A DNA stretch of 64,000 bases. Source: Actinomycetes bacterium. Its GTDB lineage: Bacteria; Actinomycetota; Actinomycetes; Propionibacteriales; Propionibacteriaceae. The DNA is taken from assembly GCA_023392635.1 (NCBI GenBank), contig JAEVYS010000120.1, positions 86,778 through 150,777 on the forward strand, read 5' to 3'. Position 1 is the first letter of the stretch, and each line of letters opens with the position of its first letter. Both the position numbers and the translations under genes were made by a program. A model generated the notes under the pieces. That model did no database searches, was not told the DNA's origin, and saw nothing but the letters and a program-made list of their open reading frames with translations. Positions 53,031 to 61,744 of the stretch are shown here, in pieces.

Positions 53031-53046
53031 ATACCCCCCGGGGTAT
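53031..53046. promoter_or_regulatory. CsoR/CstR-type operator upstream of the 58-residue gene
   Basis: ATACCCCCCGGGGTAT is a perfect 16-base palindrome differing from the 51074 site by one central base. It is 53 bases upstream of the small Cys-rich protein start and about 136 bases upstream of the membrane protein gene on the other strand. Confidence 0.75.
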
Positions 53047-53181
53047 TTTCGAGCAATGTCACCGGTTGCCTCGGTTCGCGGCGCCCTCGGTATTCCGGGT
53101 CTCGCGCGGGGTGGCAGAGTTCTCACCTCTGCGATGCTGGGTCGCGGGAGCGGGTACCGCAGCGTGAAGGGGGGATGACCT

Positions 53182-53970
53182 GTGCAGGAAGATGCCGCCA
53201 TGAGCGATGACGGCGGACGGCCGGTCGGCGCGCCCTCTGGTGCCCCCGCGAACCGCTGGGCGTCCTTCCGCGGCGCCGTCTCGCTGCCGGGCCACGGGAC
53301 CCGCTACCTCATCCTTGCGATCGTCGGGCTGATCGCGATCGGCTTCCTCACCCAGGTCTTACGGAGCCTGTCGGTCGACTTCCCCGGCCTGGACAGCCTG
53401 GAGCGGTTCTTCTACTACGACCTCGAGGCCAACATTCCCACCTGGTTCTCGACCATCCTGCTCTTCCTGTGTGCCCAGCGCGCCTGGTGGGTGGCAACGG
53501 CAGCGCGTGCCTCCGGTGACCGCTGGCACCGGCACTGGCGGGGGCTCGCGGTGATCTTCGCCTACCTCTCGCTCGACGAGCTGGCCCAGCTCCACGAACA
53601 GGTGGTGGCGCCGCTTCGCGCGGCGCTGTCGCTCGGCGGCGCGCTCAGGTTCGCCTGGATCGTCATCGCTGTGCCGCTCGTGGTCATGTTTGCGATCGTC
53701 TACCTGCGTTTCCTCATCGCACAGCCGCTGTGGACCCGGGTCGCGTTCAGCCTCGCCGGAGTCATCTACGTCGGCGCGGCGGCAGGCATGGAGGCGGTGG
53801 GAGGGCTGGTGGTCACGGCGTTCGGTTTCCACAACCTGCTCTACGCCGCCGAGAGCGCCATCGAGGAGGGAGCCGAGATGCTTGGCGCAGTGCTGTTCCT
53901 GGGCGCCTTGACGGTCTCGCTTCGTCGGCTGCGGCATCCGGGGCCCCGACCCGGCGGCACCCCGACCTGA
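53182..53970 (+). CDS. Multi-pass membrane protein of unknown function
   Basis: 262 residues with about six membrane helices (near 40-60, 88-107, 122-140, 152-177, 183-205 and 228-248). Acidic/His motifs sit at helix ends: AYLSLDELAQLHEQ and AIEEGAEMLGA. A repeated pattern of Asp, Glu and His within the membrane could bind a metal, as in membrane hydrolases, but I do not recognise a named family. GTG 53182 has AAGGGGGG upstream; ATG 53200 is an alternative. Whether the operator at 53031 also controls it is open. Confidence 0.7.
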   Translation: MQEDAAMSDDGGRPVGAPSGAPANRWASFRGAVSLPGHGTRYLILAIVGLIAIGFLTQVLRSLSVDFPGLDSLERFFYYDLEANIPTWFSTILLFLCAQRAWWVATAARASGDRWHRHWRGLAVIFAYLSLDELAQLHEQVVAPLRAALSLGGALRFAWIVIAVPLVVMFAIVYLRFLIAQPLWTRVAFSLAGVIYVGAAAGMEAVGGLVVTAFGFHNLLYAAESAIEEGAEMLGAVLFLGALTVSLRRLRHPGPRPGGTPT

Positions 53971-53980
53971 GACGCCGGGC

Positions 53981-55435
53981 TCAGCCGTCCACCAGGAGCC
54001 CGATCAGGCCGCCGAGGACGAGGTCCCGCCGGGCCGACACCCCCTCGAGTTCGCACAGCCGGTGGGTGGGTGGGAGCCCGGATCTGCGCCGTCGCAGTTG
54101 CTCGCGAGCCACGGGTACCCAGCGGTCGTCGAACACTTCCGCGGTGCTGCCCTCGACCTCTCGGTCTCCCAGGTGTTCCGACCACAGCCTGAGGCGCGTC
54201 GCACGGACGAGGTCCGGGTCGGTGAGGACGAGGTTGGCTTCGGTGTCGTTGAACAGGGAGTGGGCGTTGAGGTTGGCCGAACCGATGGTGAGCCACCGGT
54301 CATCGACGATTCCGACCTTCGCGTGCACGTAGGTGTCCGGCGCCTTCCCGGCCGCGGACTGCAGCGTCGCGGCCAACATGCGGCCCTCCTGGTCGGCCTC
54401 CACGAGCCGCGACAACTGACCCAGCGTCGTGTCGCGCCCCGTGCTGGGCCGACGCGGCAGCAGGACGATGAGCCGGAACTCCGGCGACGGTGGATTCCGC
54501 AGTTTCTCCTGCAGGAGGTCGACGATCTCCGGCGCCCAGAGGAACTGGTTCTCCAGGTAGACGAAGTGCTGGGCGCCGGCGAGCGCCCGACGGTACTCCG
54601 CCAGGATCGAGAACTCCCCCCTGGCGCGGAACCGGTAGACGTTCTCCGGGATCGTCCGCAGGAACTGTGCCCGGTGCGGCCCGACCTGCGGTCCGGCCAC
54701 GGCAGCGGGCAAGGTCTCACCGGTCACCTCGGTCCACCGTGACCGGAAGTGCGCGGCGACGTCCGCCACGACCGGTCCGCGGATTCGGACGGCGACATCG
54801 TGCCATCCCAGCGACGCCCTCGGCGGGTGTGCCGAGGTGTCCCACCGGTCCGCCTGGAGGTCCGTCAGGTCGAGGCCACCGACGAACGCGACGTCGTCGT
54901 CGACGATGAGCAGCTTCTCGTGGTGGCAGTGCAGCGGATACTCGCGATCGTCGAGGGCCACGCTCACCCCGGGCAGGCGGGCGAAGCCCTCGCGGACCAG
55001 CCGGGCGTCCGCTCGGGACGGGCGCATGACGGGCAGCGGTGCGCCTCCCCACAGCAGCACGCGCACCCTCGAGCCTGCCGCCACGGCGTCCGCGAGAGCT
55101 TCGCCGAGAGAGGTGCCGGGGACGGCCCGGGTGAGCAGGAAATCGGGGTTCGCGTGCCACCCGGCGACGTGGACGGTTCGCCGGGCCGACCGGATCGCGT
55201 CGAGCATGGCGGCGAAGCAGTCGCGGCCATCGACGAGGGTCTGGACGTGGTTGCCTTCCCGCACAGGGAACTCGGCGACGCCGGCAGGCAGGCTGTCGCC
55301 GGTCTGCAGGACCTGCGACCATCCCTGGCGCGCAAGCCGGTGCGCATGGCGTTCGCGCAGCAGGGACTCCATGAGACGTCCGATGGCGGCGTCGACCTGG
55401 GCAGCGGGGAACCGCCGACCGGCTCCGGGTGACAC
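53981..55435 (-). CDS. Phospholipase D-family protein (cardiolipin synthase-like)
   Basis: 484 residues with two intact HKD motifs, HHEKLLIVDD in the middle and HAKVGIVDDRWLTIGSANLN in the second half. NVYRFRARGEFSI and YLENQFLW between them are as in PLD enzymes of the plant type. It transfers or hydrolyses phosphatidyl groups. There is no signal peptide or membrane helix at the N-terminus, unlike classic cardiolipin synthases. GTG 55435 is chosen because AGGAGG lies five bases upstream; the GTG two codons earlier would overlap that site. Confidence 0.88.
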   Translation of the reverse strand: MSPGAGRRFPAAQVDAAIGRLMESLLRERHAHRLARQGWSQVLQTGDSLPAGVAEFPVREGNHVQTLVDGRDCFAAMLDAIRSARRTVHVAGWHANPDFLLTRAVPGTSLGEALADAVAAGSRVRVLLWGGAPLPVMRPSRADARLVREGFARLPGVSVALDDREYPLHCHHEKLLIVDDDVAFVGGLDLTDLQADRWDTSAHPPRASLGWHDVAVRIRGPVVADVAAHFRSRWTEVTGETLPAAVAGPQVGPHRAQFLRTIPENVYRFRARGEFSILAEYRRALAGAQHFVYLENQFLWAPEIVDLLQEKLRNPPSPEFRLIVLLPRRPSTGRDTTLGQLSRLVEADQEGRMLAATLQSAAGKAPDTYVHAKVGIVDDRWLTIGSANLNAHSLFNDTEANLVLTDPDLVRATRLRLWSEHLGDREVEGSTAEVFDDRWVPVAREQLRRRRSGLPPTHRLCELEGVSARRDLVLGGLIGLLVDG

Positions 55436-55690
55436 GACCACCTCCTGGGTGGAGATCCTCCACGACGGCCACGCCGGCCGCCGACGTCTCTATCCTGCTC
55501 GCTTGCGCGCACGGCCACGGGAAGCGTGGCCAACTGCTGCACTCCGCGTCCGGCACCCCGCGAGCCCCGATCGCCTGCCGGCAGAGCGGGGCGTACCGAG
55601 GGGCTCAGGTCCCGGCAATTCTGCCGGTGTGAGCGCGGGCGCAGGGGCCGAACCTGTACGCACCGAAACCCCTTCCTGCCGGGAGTCGCC

Positions 55691-57304
55691 ATGACAGCCA
55701 CCCCCCACCCGCGCCTTCCGGGACGACGCGATCCCTCGACCCCCCGCCGTCGGCGGACGCTGCGAGGTGCGGTCGGCGCGGCCGGGCTCCTGCTCGTGGT
55801 CCTTTCCCCGACCACAGGCACCGTTGCCGCAGCGGCTCCCGTCCCCCCAGAGCCATCGGGGTCCGTCGACATGTCGGACGTCGATCGCTTCGTGGAGAGG
55901 GAGTTGCGGGCGTCGTCCCTGCCGGGTGCGGCTGTGGCGATCACGAGGGGTGACCACGTGCTCCATGTGCGCGGTTATGGACGTGACGCCGGCGGAGCGC
56001 CGGTCACGGGAACGACGCTGTTCCGCATCGCATCACTGAGCAAGTCCATCACGGCGCTGGCCGTGATGCAGCTGGTCGAGGCGGGACGGCTGTCCCTTGA
56101 TCGCACCGTTGCCGCCTACGTCCCGGAGTTCCGCCCCGCTGACAGCAGGGGCACTGACATCACCGTGCGTCAGCTCCTCAACCAGACCTCAGGGCTGGCG
56201 GACCGTGCGTTCAACGAGCTCGAAGACCCCCAGCCGCGGACGCTTGCGGAGGCGGTGTCGAGACTGCGAGCAGCGACCCTGGTCGCCGACCCGGGGGCCG
56301 AGTGGAACTACCACAACCCGAACTACGAGGTGGCCGCCCGCCTGGTTGAGGTGGCCAGCGGGCAGCCTTTCGACCGGTACCTGCGGGAACGTGTGTTCGC
56401 TCCCGCCGGGATGAAGGACTCCCTCACCACGTACACGGACAACGCACCGGTGGCCGGTCTCGCCGAGGGACATGTCATGGCGTACGGGCACGCCTTCGCG
56501 GTGGGCCTTCCCGACAAGTTCGGTGCGGGGGCCGGCGACGTGGTGAGCACGGCCAGCGACATGGCCCGATGGCTGGTCCTGCAGACCAACCACGGCCGCT
56601 CGGCCGAGGGGCACCGTCTCCTCTCGGAAGAGCTGCTGCACCAGATGCACACGTCCAGCACCCCGGTGGGCTACGGCTACGGATGGTCGGTGCATCGGAC
56701 GCCCGAGGGGTCGATCCGGGTGGGCCACACGGGGAACCTGCTGACCTTCAGTTCGTTCCAGACGATCCTGCCCGATACGGGCTACGGCGTGGTCGTGTTG
56801 TTCAACAGCGGCTCGGCCCACACGATCGACCAGGCCGCGATCTTCGAAGGTGTCCTCGGTCTGGTTGCCGGGTCTTCGGTGCGCAGAAGTGGCGTCCAGA
56901 TGTCGGCCACGGCCCTCGACCTGATGCTCGGGTGCCTCACCGCCGCGGCGCTGGCCGCCGGCGTGATCGGAGCGCTGCGTTCAGCCGCCTGGGCGACCAG
57001 GGCCTCCCACCACCGCAGGTTCCGGGTGGCCCGCATGGTGGCGGGGCTCGTGCCCCACGGGGTGGTACTCGGGCTCGTCGTCGCCTTCCCTGCGATCGCA
57101 GGACATGCCTTCGGCGACCGTGCCGTCACCTGGACGAGTGCGGCGTACGCGTGGCCGGCGGCCCTCATCCTGGTGCTCGCGGCCCTGCTCGCGACGCTCG
57201 CGACGCTCGGTGCGCGCGCCTGGCAGTTGGCGCGGACGGCTCGAACCGCCGATACCCGTGGTAGGCCGACCCGCTCCCTCAGCCGCCGCCGGGGACCGGG
57301 GTGA
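55691..57304 (+). CDS. Serine beta-lactamase-like hydrolase with C-terminal membrane domain
   Basis: 537 residues. An N-terminal membrane/signal segment (about residues 25-48, ending VAAAAP) precedes a class C beta-lactamase/D-aminopeptidase domain with SLSK (nucleophile Ser), YHN and GHTG motifs. Three membrane helices make up the last 150 residues. Such exported enzymes act on peptides or peptidoglycan; resistance is not implied. ATG 55691 lacks a clear ribosome site. Its last 26 bases overlap the convergent 74-residue gene. Confidence 0.88.
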   Translation: MTATPHPRLPGRRDPSTPRRRRTLRGAVGAAGLLLVVLSPTTGTVAAAAPVPPEPSGSVDMSDVDRFVERELRASSLPGAAVAITRGDHVLHVRGYGRDAGGAPVTGTTLFRIASLSKSITALAVMQLVEAGRLSLDRTVAAYVPEFRPADSRGTDITVRQLLNQTSGLADRAFNELEDPQPRTLAEAVSRLRAATLVADPGAEWNYHNPNYEVAARLVEVASGQPFDRYLRERVFAPAGMKDSLTTYTDNAPVAGLAEGHVMAYGHAFAVGLPDKFGAGAGDVVSTASDMARWLVLQTNHGRSAEGHRLLSEELLHQMHTSSTPVGYGYGWSVHRTPEGSIRVGHTGNLLTFSSFQTILPDTGYGVVVLFNSGSAHTIDQAAIFEGVLGLVAGSSVRRSGVQMSATALDLMLGCLTAAALAAGVIGALRSAAWATRASHHRRFRVARMVAGLVPHGVVLGLVVAFPAIAGHAFGDRAVTWTSAAYAWPAALILVLAALLATLATLGARAWQLARTARTADTRGRPTRSLSRRRGPG

Positions 57305-57503
57305 CCGACAGCAGCGCGGCGTTGATGTCCCGAAGCGCTGTGAGGAGTCCGTGCAGCCGGGTCTGGTCGGCGCCGATCGCGGTGATCACCGTCGAACCGT
57401 CCACGTCGTAGCGGAGGTGCACGTCACCGAGCCGGCCCGTCCAGGTGCCGTCGAGGTGCCCGGCGACACGTACCTCGTACCCGGCGCGAGGATCGTGGTT
57501 CAT
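57279..57503 (-). CDS. Small conserved-looking protein, 74 aa, coupled to DUF2306
   Basis: MNHDPRAGYEVRVAGHLDGT, then GDVHLRYDVDGSTVITAIGADQTRLHGLLTALRDI. It is a beta-rich soluble domain ending in a helix that I cannot assign to a named family. The ATG overlaps the DUF2306 stop (ATGA), which supports translation. It is the third gene of the DUF4386-DUF2306 chain. Confidence 0.65.
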   Translation of the reverse strand: MNHDPRAGYEVRVAGHLDGTWTGRLGDVHLRYDVDGSTVITAIGADQTRLHGLLTALRDINAALLSVTPVPGGG

Positions 57504-58186
57504 CGTCGTGCGCTCGTGGCGGGGACGGCTCGGTGGCGTCGGCCGGAACGGCGGATGACCCACTCGGCGACCGCGAGGTTGAGAATCCAACCCATGCCCT
57601 TGGCGGTGTCGTCGAGCAGGACGGTGCTGCCCAGGAGTGCTCTGCTGACACCTTCGGTGAGCGCCTGCGTTCCCGCCGCCATCCCGATGGCGTAGGCGCG
57701 GACCATCCAGGCACGGTGCATCGTGACGTCCCCGCGACGGATCGCAGCGAAGCCAAGCGCCAGGCAGGCCACCATCGCCGAGGCGAAGGCCAGGCGAAGC
57801 GCGAACAACAGGTCGCCGGTTCCGGGCCGACGCGAGGCGAACAGCGTGATCCACAGGGCCGACCCGGCCGCGACCACCCCGAACACGGCGACCGCTCGTC
57901 CTGCCCGTCGGTGCCAGGTGTGCCCGCGCCGGCGGAGTTCGGGGACGAACTGCACGGCGCCGACGAGCGCGAACAACAGGGAACCGACGACGTGCGCAAC
58001 CAGCGGCACGGCGGATGCGGCGAAGCGCGGGTCGACGGGCATCAGCTGCGGCCCTCCGGCCAGCTGGACCAGGCGCAGGGTTCCGGAGATGACCGGGAGT
58101 GACGCCAGCAGCGCCAGTCCGCCGAGAACCCGGCCGGACCGGAAGCCCGGCCGCGATACGGCCGGGCCCCTGGAGGCGGTGGTCAT
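57500..58186 (-). CDS. DUF2306 family membrane protein
   Basis: 228 residues, about six to seven membrane helices. FVPELRRRGHTWHRRAGR and TMHRAWMVRAYAIGMAAGTQAL carry the conserved His/Arg pairs of DUF2306, a family with some resemblance to heme- or quinone-binding membrane proteins but no known activity. ATG overlaps the DUF4386 stop by four bases, and its own stop overlaps the next ATG, so all three genes are translationally chained. Confidence 0.8.
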   Translation of the reverse strand: MTTASRGPAVSRPGFRSGRVLGGLALLASLPVISGTLRLVQLAGGPQLMPVDPRFAASAVPLVAHVVGSLLFALVGAVQFVPELRRRGHTWHRRAGRAVAVFGVVAAGSALWITLFASRRPGTGDLLFALRLAFASAMVACLALGFAAIRRGDVTMHRAWMVRAYAIGMAAGTQALTEGVSRALLGSTVLLDDTAKGMGWILNLAVAEWVIRRSGRRHRAVPATSARR

Positions 58187-58857
58187 CGGGTCGCCTCGAC
58201 GACGCGCACCGAGGCGCTGGTGGGCGCCGTCGCGATCGACCGGCGCCAGGCGGACCAGCCGAGCCCCATCAGCGCGATCCCGGTGGGGACGGCGAAGGGA
58301 CGGTTGAAGGAGTCGGGCAGCACCGCCAGCGCCAGCGTGCTGGTCGTGGCGACCGCCAGCAGCGCGCTCGCCCACCGAATGACGACCCCGGCCCGGAACA
58401 GCGCGATGCCGAACAGGAGACCACCGAACATGTAGCCCATGCCGGCGACGTTGTTGAGGAACTGCATGCCGCCGATGTCGCCGGCGGGGACGCCGCCGTA
58501 CGCCGCGGTCAGCACGTCCTGCACGTAGGCCGGCGCCGTCTCGGCCAGGACGGGCAGGACCGTCGCCGCGATCACTTCGACGCTGAACATCGCGAGGTAG
58601 CCGATGCCGAACACCACAGCCCCGACCAGCCCGAGCACCCCGAGCTGGCGGGCGTACCGGGCCCACAGGCTCGTGATCCCCGTGAGCGTCAGCACGGTCA
58701 TGAGCGACTTGAGGGCCTGACGGGCGAGGTACTCGGTGCTGCCGACGAAGTCGAGGGTCAGGGCCGGGTGATTGATCTGGATGCCGACGAAGATGGCGCC
58801 GGCGGTGGCGAGGCTGATGCCGGCGATCCGGCCGAGCATCCGGTACGAGGTGGTCAT
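58183..58857 (-). CDS. DUF4386-like membrane protein
   Basis: 224 residues with six predicted membrane helices. It begins MTTSYRMLGRIAGISLATAG and contains FGIGYLAMFSVEVIAATVLP and GGLLFGIALFRAGVV, the DUF4386 pattern. Function is unknown. AGGAG lies eight bases before ATG 58857. First gene of the three-gene chain; an 18-base perfect palindrome lies 83 bases upstream. Confidence 0.75.
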   Translation of the reverse strand: MTTSYRMLGRIAGISLATAGAIFVGIQINHPALTLDFVGSTEYLARQALKSLMTVLTLTGITSLWARYARQLGVLGLVGAVVFGIGYLAMFSVEVIAATVLPVLAETAPAYVQDVLTAAYGGVPAGDIGGMQFLNNVAGMGYMFGGLLFGIALFRAGVVIRWASALLAVATTSTLALAVLPDSFNRPFAVPTGIALMGLGWSAWRRSIATAPTSASVRVVEATR

Positions 58858-58939
58858 GGCGTTTCTCCTGGCGTTGTCCCTTGCCCGAGTGGTTCCCGGG
58901 CCATGCCAGGGACGCTACGGCCGGCGTTGGTGACGCCAC

Positions 58940-58957
58940 ATCACACGATCGTGTGAT
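58940..58957. promoter_or_regulatory. 18-base perfect palindrome upstream of the DUF4386 operon
   Basis: ATCACACGATCGTGTGAT is its own reverse complement. It lies between the end of the LuxR gene (58984) and DUF4386 (58857), about 83 bases before the latter, and is a typical size for a TetR- or FadR-type operator. No such small repressor gene is adjacent. Confidence 0.7.
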
Positions 58958-58983
58958 TGCCGCGGTGACCCGCGGGCGCGCGC

Positions 58984-61713
58984 TCACAGCAGGTTTCGCT
59001 CCCGTGCCCGGGCCACCGCGGCCCGCCGGGTCGTCGCCTGCAGCTTGGTGAAGATGTGCCTGGAGTGCGTGCGCAGGGTGTTGATCGAGATGTACAGGCG
59101 CGCAGCGATCTCCGGCCCGCTGAGGTCACCGGCGAACAGTCGCAGGACGTCGAGTTCCCGGTCGCTGAGCGGTTCGTCGCCGAGGCGCAGCGGTGGCTGT
59201 GGAGACCCGTTCCGGTTGCGCTCGAGCAGCCGCCGCGCCCACGCCGCGGCCTCCCCGCCGCCCGGCGCGCCGGCCTGGTCCCGGAGGAGGTCCGCCAACG
59301 GCGCACCCTCGTCCAGGAACACGCGGGCGTGGCCCGACCTGGCCGCGGCGAGGAGCGCCTCGCGCAGGACCGCGTTCGCCTGCTGCCTGCTCCCGGCCGC
59401 AGACAGAGCCAGGGCGCGGACGACCCCCGCCTCGAGGATGCTGCCTGCCCGCCGCGCAGCCTCTGCCGCCCGCTGGACGGCGCCGATGAGGGCAAGGACC
59501 TCGTCGAGGTCGGCCCGCGCCGGGTGCTCGGCGATCACCAGGCGGGCGTAGGTCAGTACGACGAACTCGTCGAGGTAACGGGTGGGATCGAGCCGGTGCG
59601 CGCCCGTGCTGTCCGCCCAGTGCCGGGCCTCACCCACGCGTCCGGCGGCGATGAGGCAGCGGGCCCGGACCGCCGGCAGCGGCCGGACGTCGGGGAAGAA
59701 GCCGGGGAGGTAGCGGCTTTCGGCAACGTCCAGTTCGGCCAGCGCCGCGTCGTACGAGCCGGCGGCTCGCAGCAACCCGGCGTGGACCCGGTGCCACCGG
59801 AACCGGTTCTCCTGCAGCGACGCGGACTCCCCGAGTTCCCAGGCCTCCGTGAGATGACCGGCCGCCGCGTCCAGGTCGTCCAGCTCGGTGAGGACGCCGG
59901 CCAGTCCCGTGTGCAGGTCGCCGAGGACCGTCGTCGCCGCCTCCGGTGTCCGGCGTGCCGCGTCGAGCGCATCCTCGAAGAGCGTTCGGGCGTGGTCGGG
60001 ACGTCCGTCCGCCAGCGCGAGGTCGGCGAGGACGACGGTCGACCCGAGCTGGTCCGTGACGTTGCCGGCGGCGCCCATGTGCGCCACGGCACTGCGAAAG
60101 GTCGGGACTGCCCGGCGAAGATCGCCCTCGGCCCACGCGGCGAGCCCGATGAATCCCTCGGCGGCACCCTGGACGAAGTGGTCGTCGGGAGCTGCCGCGG
60201 CCGCGATCTCGGCCTGCCGAATTGTTCCGGCGACGTCGCCGGAGGCCTGGGCCAGCGCGGCGCGGTAGATCGCGATGCTCGCGGGCACGGCCCGGCGCTC
60301 GGCGTCCCTGATCGCCACGAGCGCTGCCGGAAGGTCGGACGGCGGAGCCGCCGCGGGTACCCCACCCGCCGAGGCGGCATCGGCGATCCCGAGCCACGTC
60401 GCCGCACCGGCGAGGTCCCCGGCGGTGAGCCGCGACCACGCCCTCGTCGTCGCGAGGACGGGCCGGCGCCGAACGAGGTCGTCCGGAAGCCCGGCCATCC
60501 AGGCGACCAGCGACCGGTCGCCGCGCCCGTGGCGGACCATGGGAAGAGCGCACTCGATGAGGTCCGCGGCCCAGTCCGCGTCACGGGAGAGAACGGCCTG
60601 GCGCAGCGCGTCGTCGAGCAGGCCCGTCGCTGCGTAGGCACGGCTCGCCGCCCGGTGCAGGGCAGGCAGTCGATCCGGCTGCTCGGCCACCAGCCGTGCC
60701 CGCAGCACCTCGGCGAAGAGCTGGTGGTAGCGGAACCAGCGACGTTCGTCATCGAGGGCCGTGACGAAGGCGTTCGCCGCCTCCAGTTGCTCGAGTTGCC
60801 ACTGCCCGTCCGAGCGCCCGGTGACGGCATCGCAGATGGCGGCGGTCATCCGCTCGAGGACCGAGGTCTGAAGGAGGAAGTCGCGGGCACCGGCCGGCTG
60901 GGCGTCGAGCACCTCCTCGACGAGGTAGTCGAGGACGAACCGGTGGCTTCCGCCGAACGCCCGGATGAACGCGTCGACCGCTTCGGGGGATCCGGCCCGT
61001 GCGCGCACCGACAGGGCGGCGAGCTGGAGGCCGGCCACCCAGCCCTCCGTCTTCGCGTCGAGTGCTTCGACCTGGGCGGCGTCGAGCTCGAGGCCCATGA
61101 CGGTCCGCAGGAAGCCGGTCGCCTCCTCGGGGGTGAAGCGGAGGTCTGCGGCCCGGACCTCGACAAGTTCGCCCCTGGCGCGGAGCCGGGCGAGGGGCAG
61201 GGGTGGGTCGGCCCGGGTCGTGATGGCCACGACGACCTGCGGCGGCAGGTTCTCGATGAGGAATGCCAGGGCTTCGTGCACTCCCGGGCCTGCGGCGCGA
61301 TGGAGGTCGTCGAGGGCGATCACCGTCGTGCCGGCGGCCACGTCGAGTTCGTTGAGGATGCTCGCGACCACCTGCTCGGCAGCGAGCGGCTCGCCGGTCG
61401 CGAGAAGGGCCCGGGCCTCGCCGGTGGCGACCTGCCCGGCGACGTCGAGTGCCTCGACCAGGTCGGCGAGGAACTGCCGCTCCTCGGCGTCCGACTCGTC
61501 GAGTGACAGCCAGGCGACCTGACAGCCACCCTCGGGCCCGCCCAGGTCCCCGAGCCACTGGGTGAGCAGGGTGGTCTTGCCGAAGCCGGGAGGGGCGGCG
61601 ATCAGCACGAGGCGCGGCAGGGCGCCACGGGAAAGGAACGGATTCGGCAGGCGCGTGCGCGTGATGGACGAGCGCCGCGCCTCCGGCACCCGCACCTTCG
61701 CGCCCAGTGGCAT
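58984..61713 (-). CDS. MalT-type large LuxR-family ATP-dependent regulator
   Basis: 909 residues. A STAND ATPase domain has Walker A APPGFGKTTLLTQW and Walker B VIALDDLHRA, and a winged-helix region follows. A TPR-like helical array spans about residues 380-800, and a C-terminal LuxR helix-turn-helix ends the protein (PLSDRELDVLRLFAGDLSGPEIAARL). MalT-like activators respond to a small molecule and ATP. ATG 61713 is favoured over GTG 61719 because TAGCGT ends exactly six bases before it, a leaderless start. The DUF4386 operon downstream on the same strand may be its target. Confidence 0.9.
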   Translation of the reverse strand: MPLGAKVRVPEARRSSITRTRLPNPFLSRGALPRLVLIAAPPGFGKTTLLTQWLGDLGGPEGGCQVAWLSLDESDAEERQFLADLVEALDVAGQVATGEARALLATGEPLAAEQVVASILNELDVAAGTTVIALDDLHRAAGPGVHEALAFLIENLPPQVVVAITTRADPPLPLARLRARGELVEVRAADLRFTPEEATGFLRTVMGLELDAAQVEALDAKTEGWVAGLQLAALSVRARAGSPEAVDAFIRAFGGSHRFVLDYLVEEVLDAQPAGARDFLLQTSVLERMTAAICDAVTGRSDGQWQLEQLEAANAFVTALDDERRWFRYHQLFAEVLRARLVAEQPDRLPALHRAASRAYAATGLLDDALRQAVLSRDADWAADLIECALPMVRHGRGDRSLVAWMAGLPDDLVRRRPVLATTRAWSRLTAGDLAGAATWLGIADAASAGGVPAAAPPSDLPAALVAIRDAERRAVPASIAIYRAALAQASGDVAGTIRQAEIAAAAAPDDHFVQGAAEGFIGLAAWAEGDLRRAVPTFRSAVAHMGAAGNVTDQLGSTVVLADLALADGRPDHARTLFEDALDAARRTPEAATTVLGDLHTGLAGVLTELDDLDAAAGHLTEAWELGESASLQENRFRWHRVHAGLLRAAGSYDAALAELDVAESRYLPGFFPDVRPLPAVRARCLIAAGRVGEARHWADSTGAHRLDPTRYLDEFVVLTYARLVIAEHPARADLDEVLALIGAVQRAAEAARRAGSILEAGVVRALALSAAGSRQQANAVLREALLAAARSGHARVFLDEGAPLADLLRDQAGAPGGGEAAAWARRLLERNRNGSPQPPLRLGDEPLSDRELDVLRLFAGDLSGPEIAARLYISINTLRTHSRHIFTKLQATTRRAAVARARERNLL

Positions 61714-61744
61714 GGCCACACGCTAGCGGCGTGGCCTGTGCCAG

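Noticed and set aside
55436..55690. Possible small gene between the phospholipase D and beta-lactamase genes
   Set aside because: Open frames exist on both strands but have no ribosome site and read as Arg/Pro-rich noise. It is best seen as the divergent promoter region.
57279..57304. Frameshift or annotation error at the beta-lactamase/74-residue gene overlap
   Set aside because: The overlap is convergent and short. Both stops are plausible and the small gene is supported by its ATGA junction with DUF2306.
55691..57304. Antibiotic resistance beta-lactamase
   Set aside because: SxxK, YxN and HTG motifs show a serine hydrolase, but the C-terminal membrane domain fits a peptidase-like family. 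Nothing here supports a resistance role.
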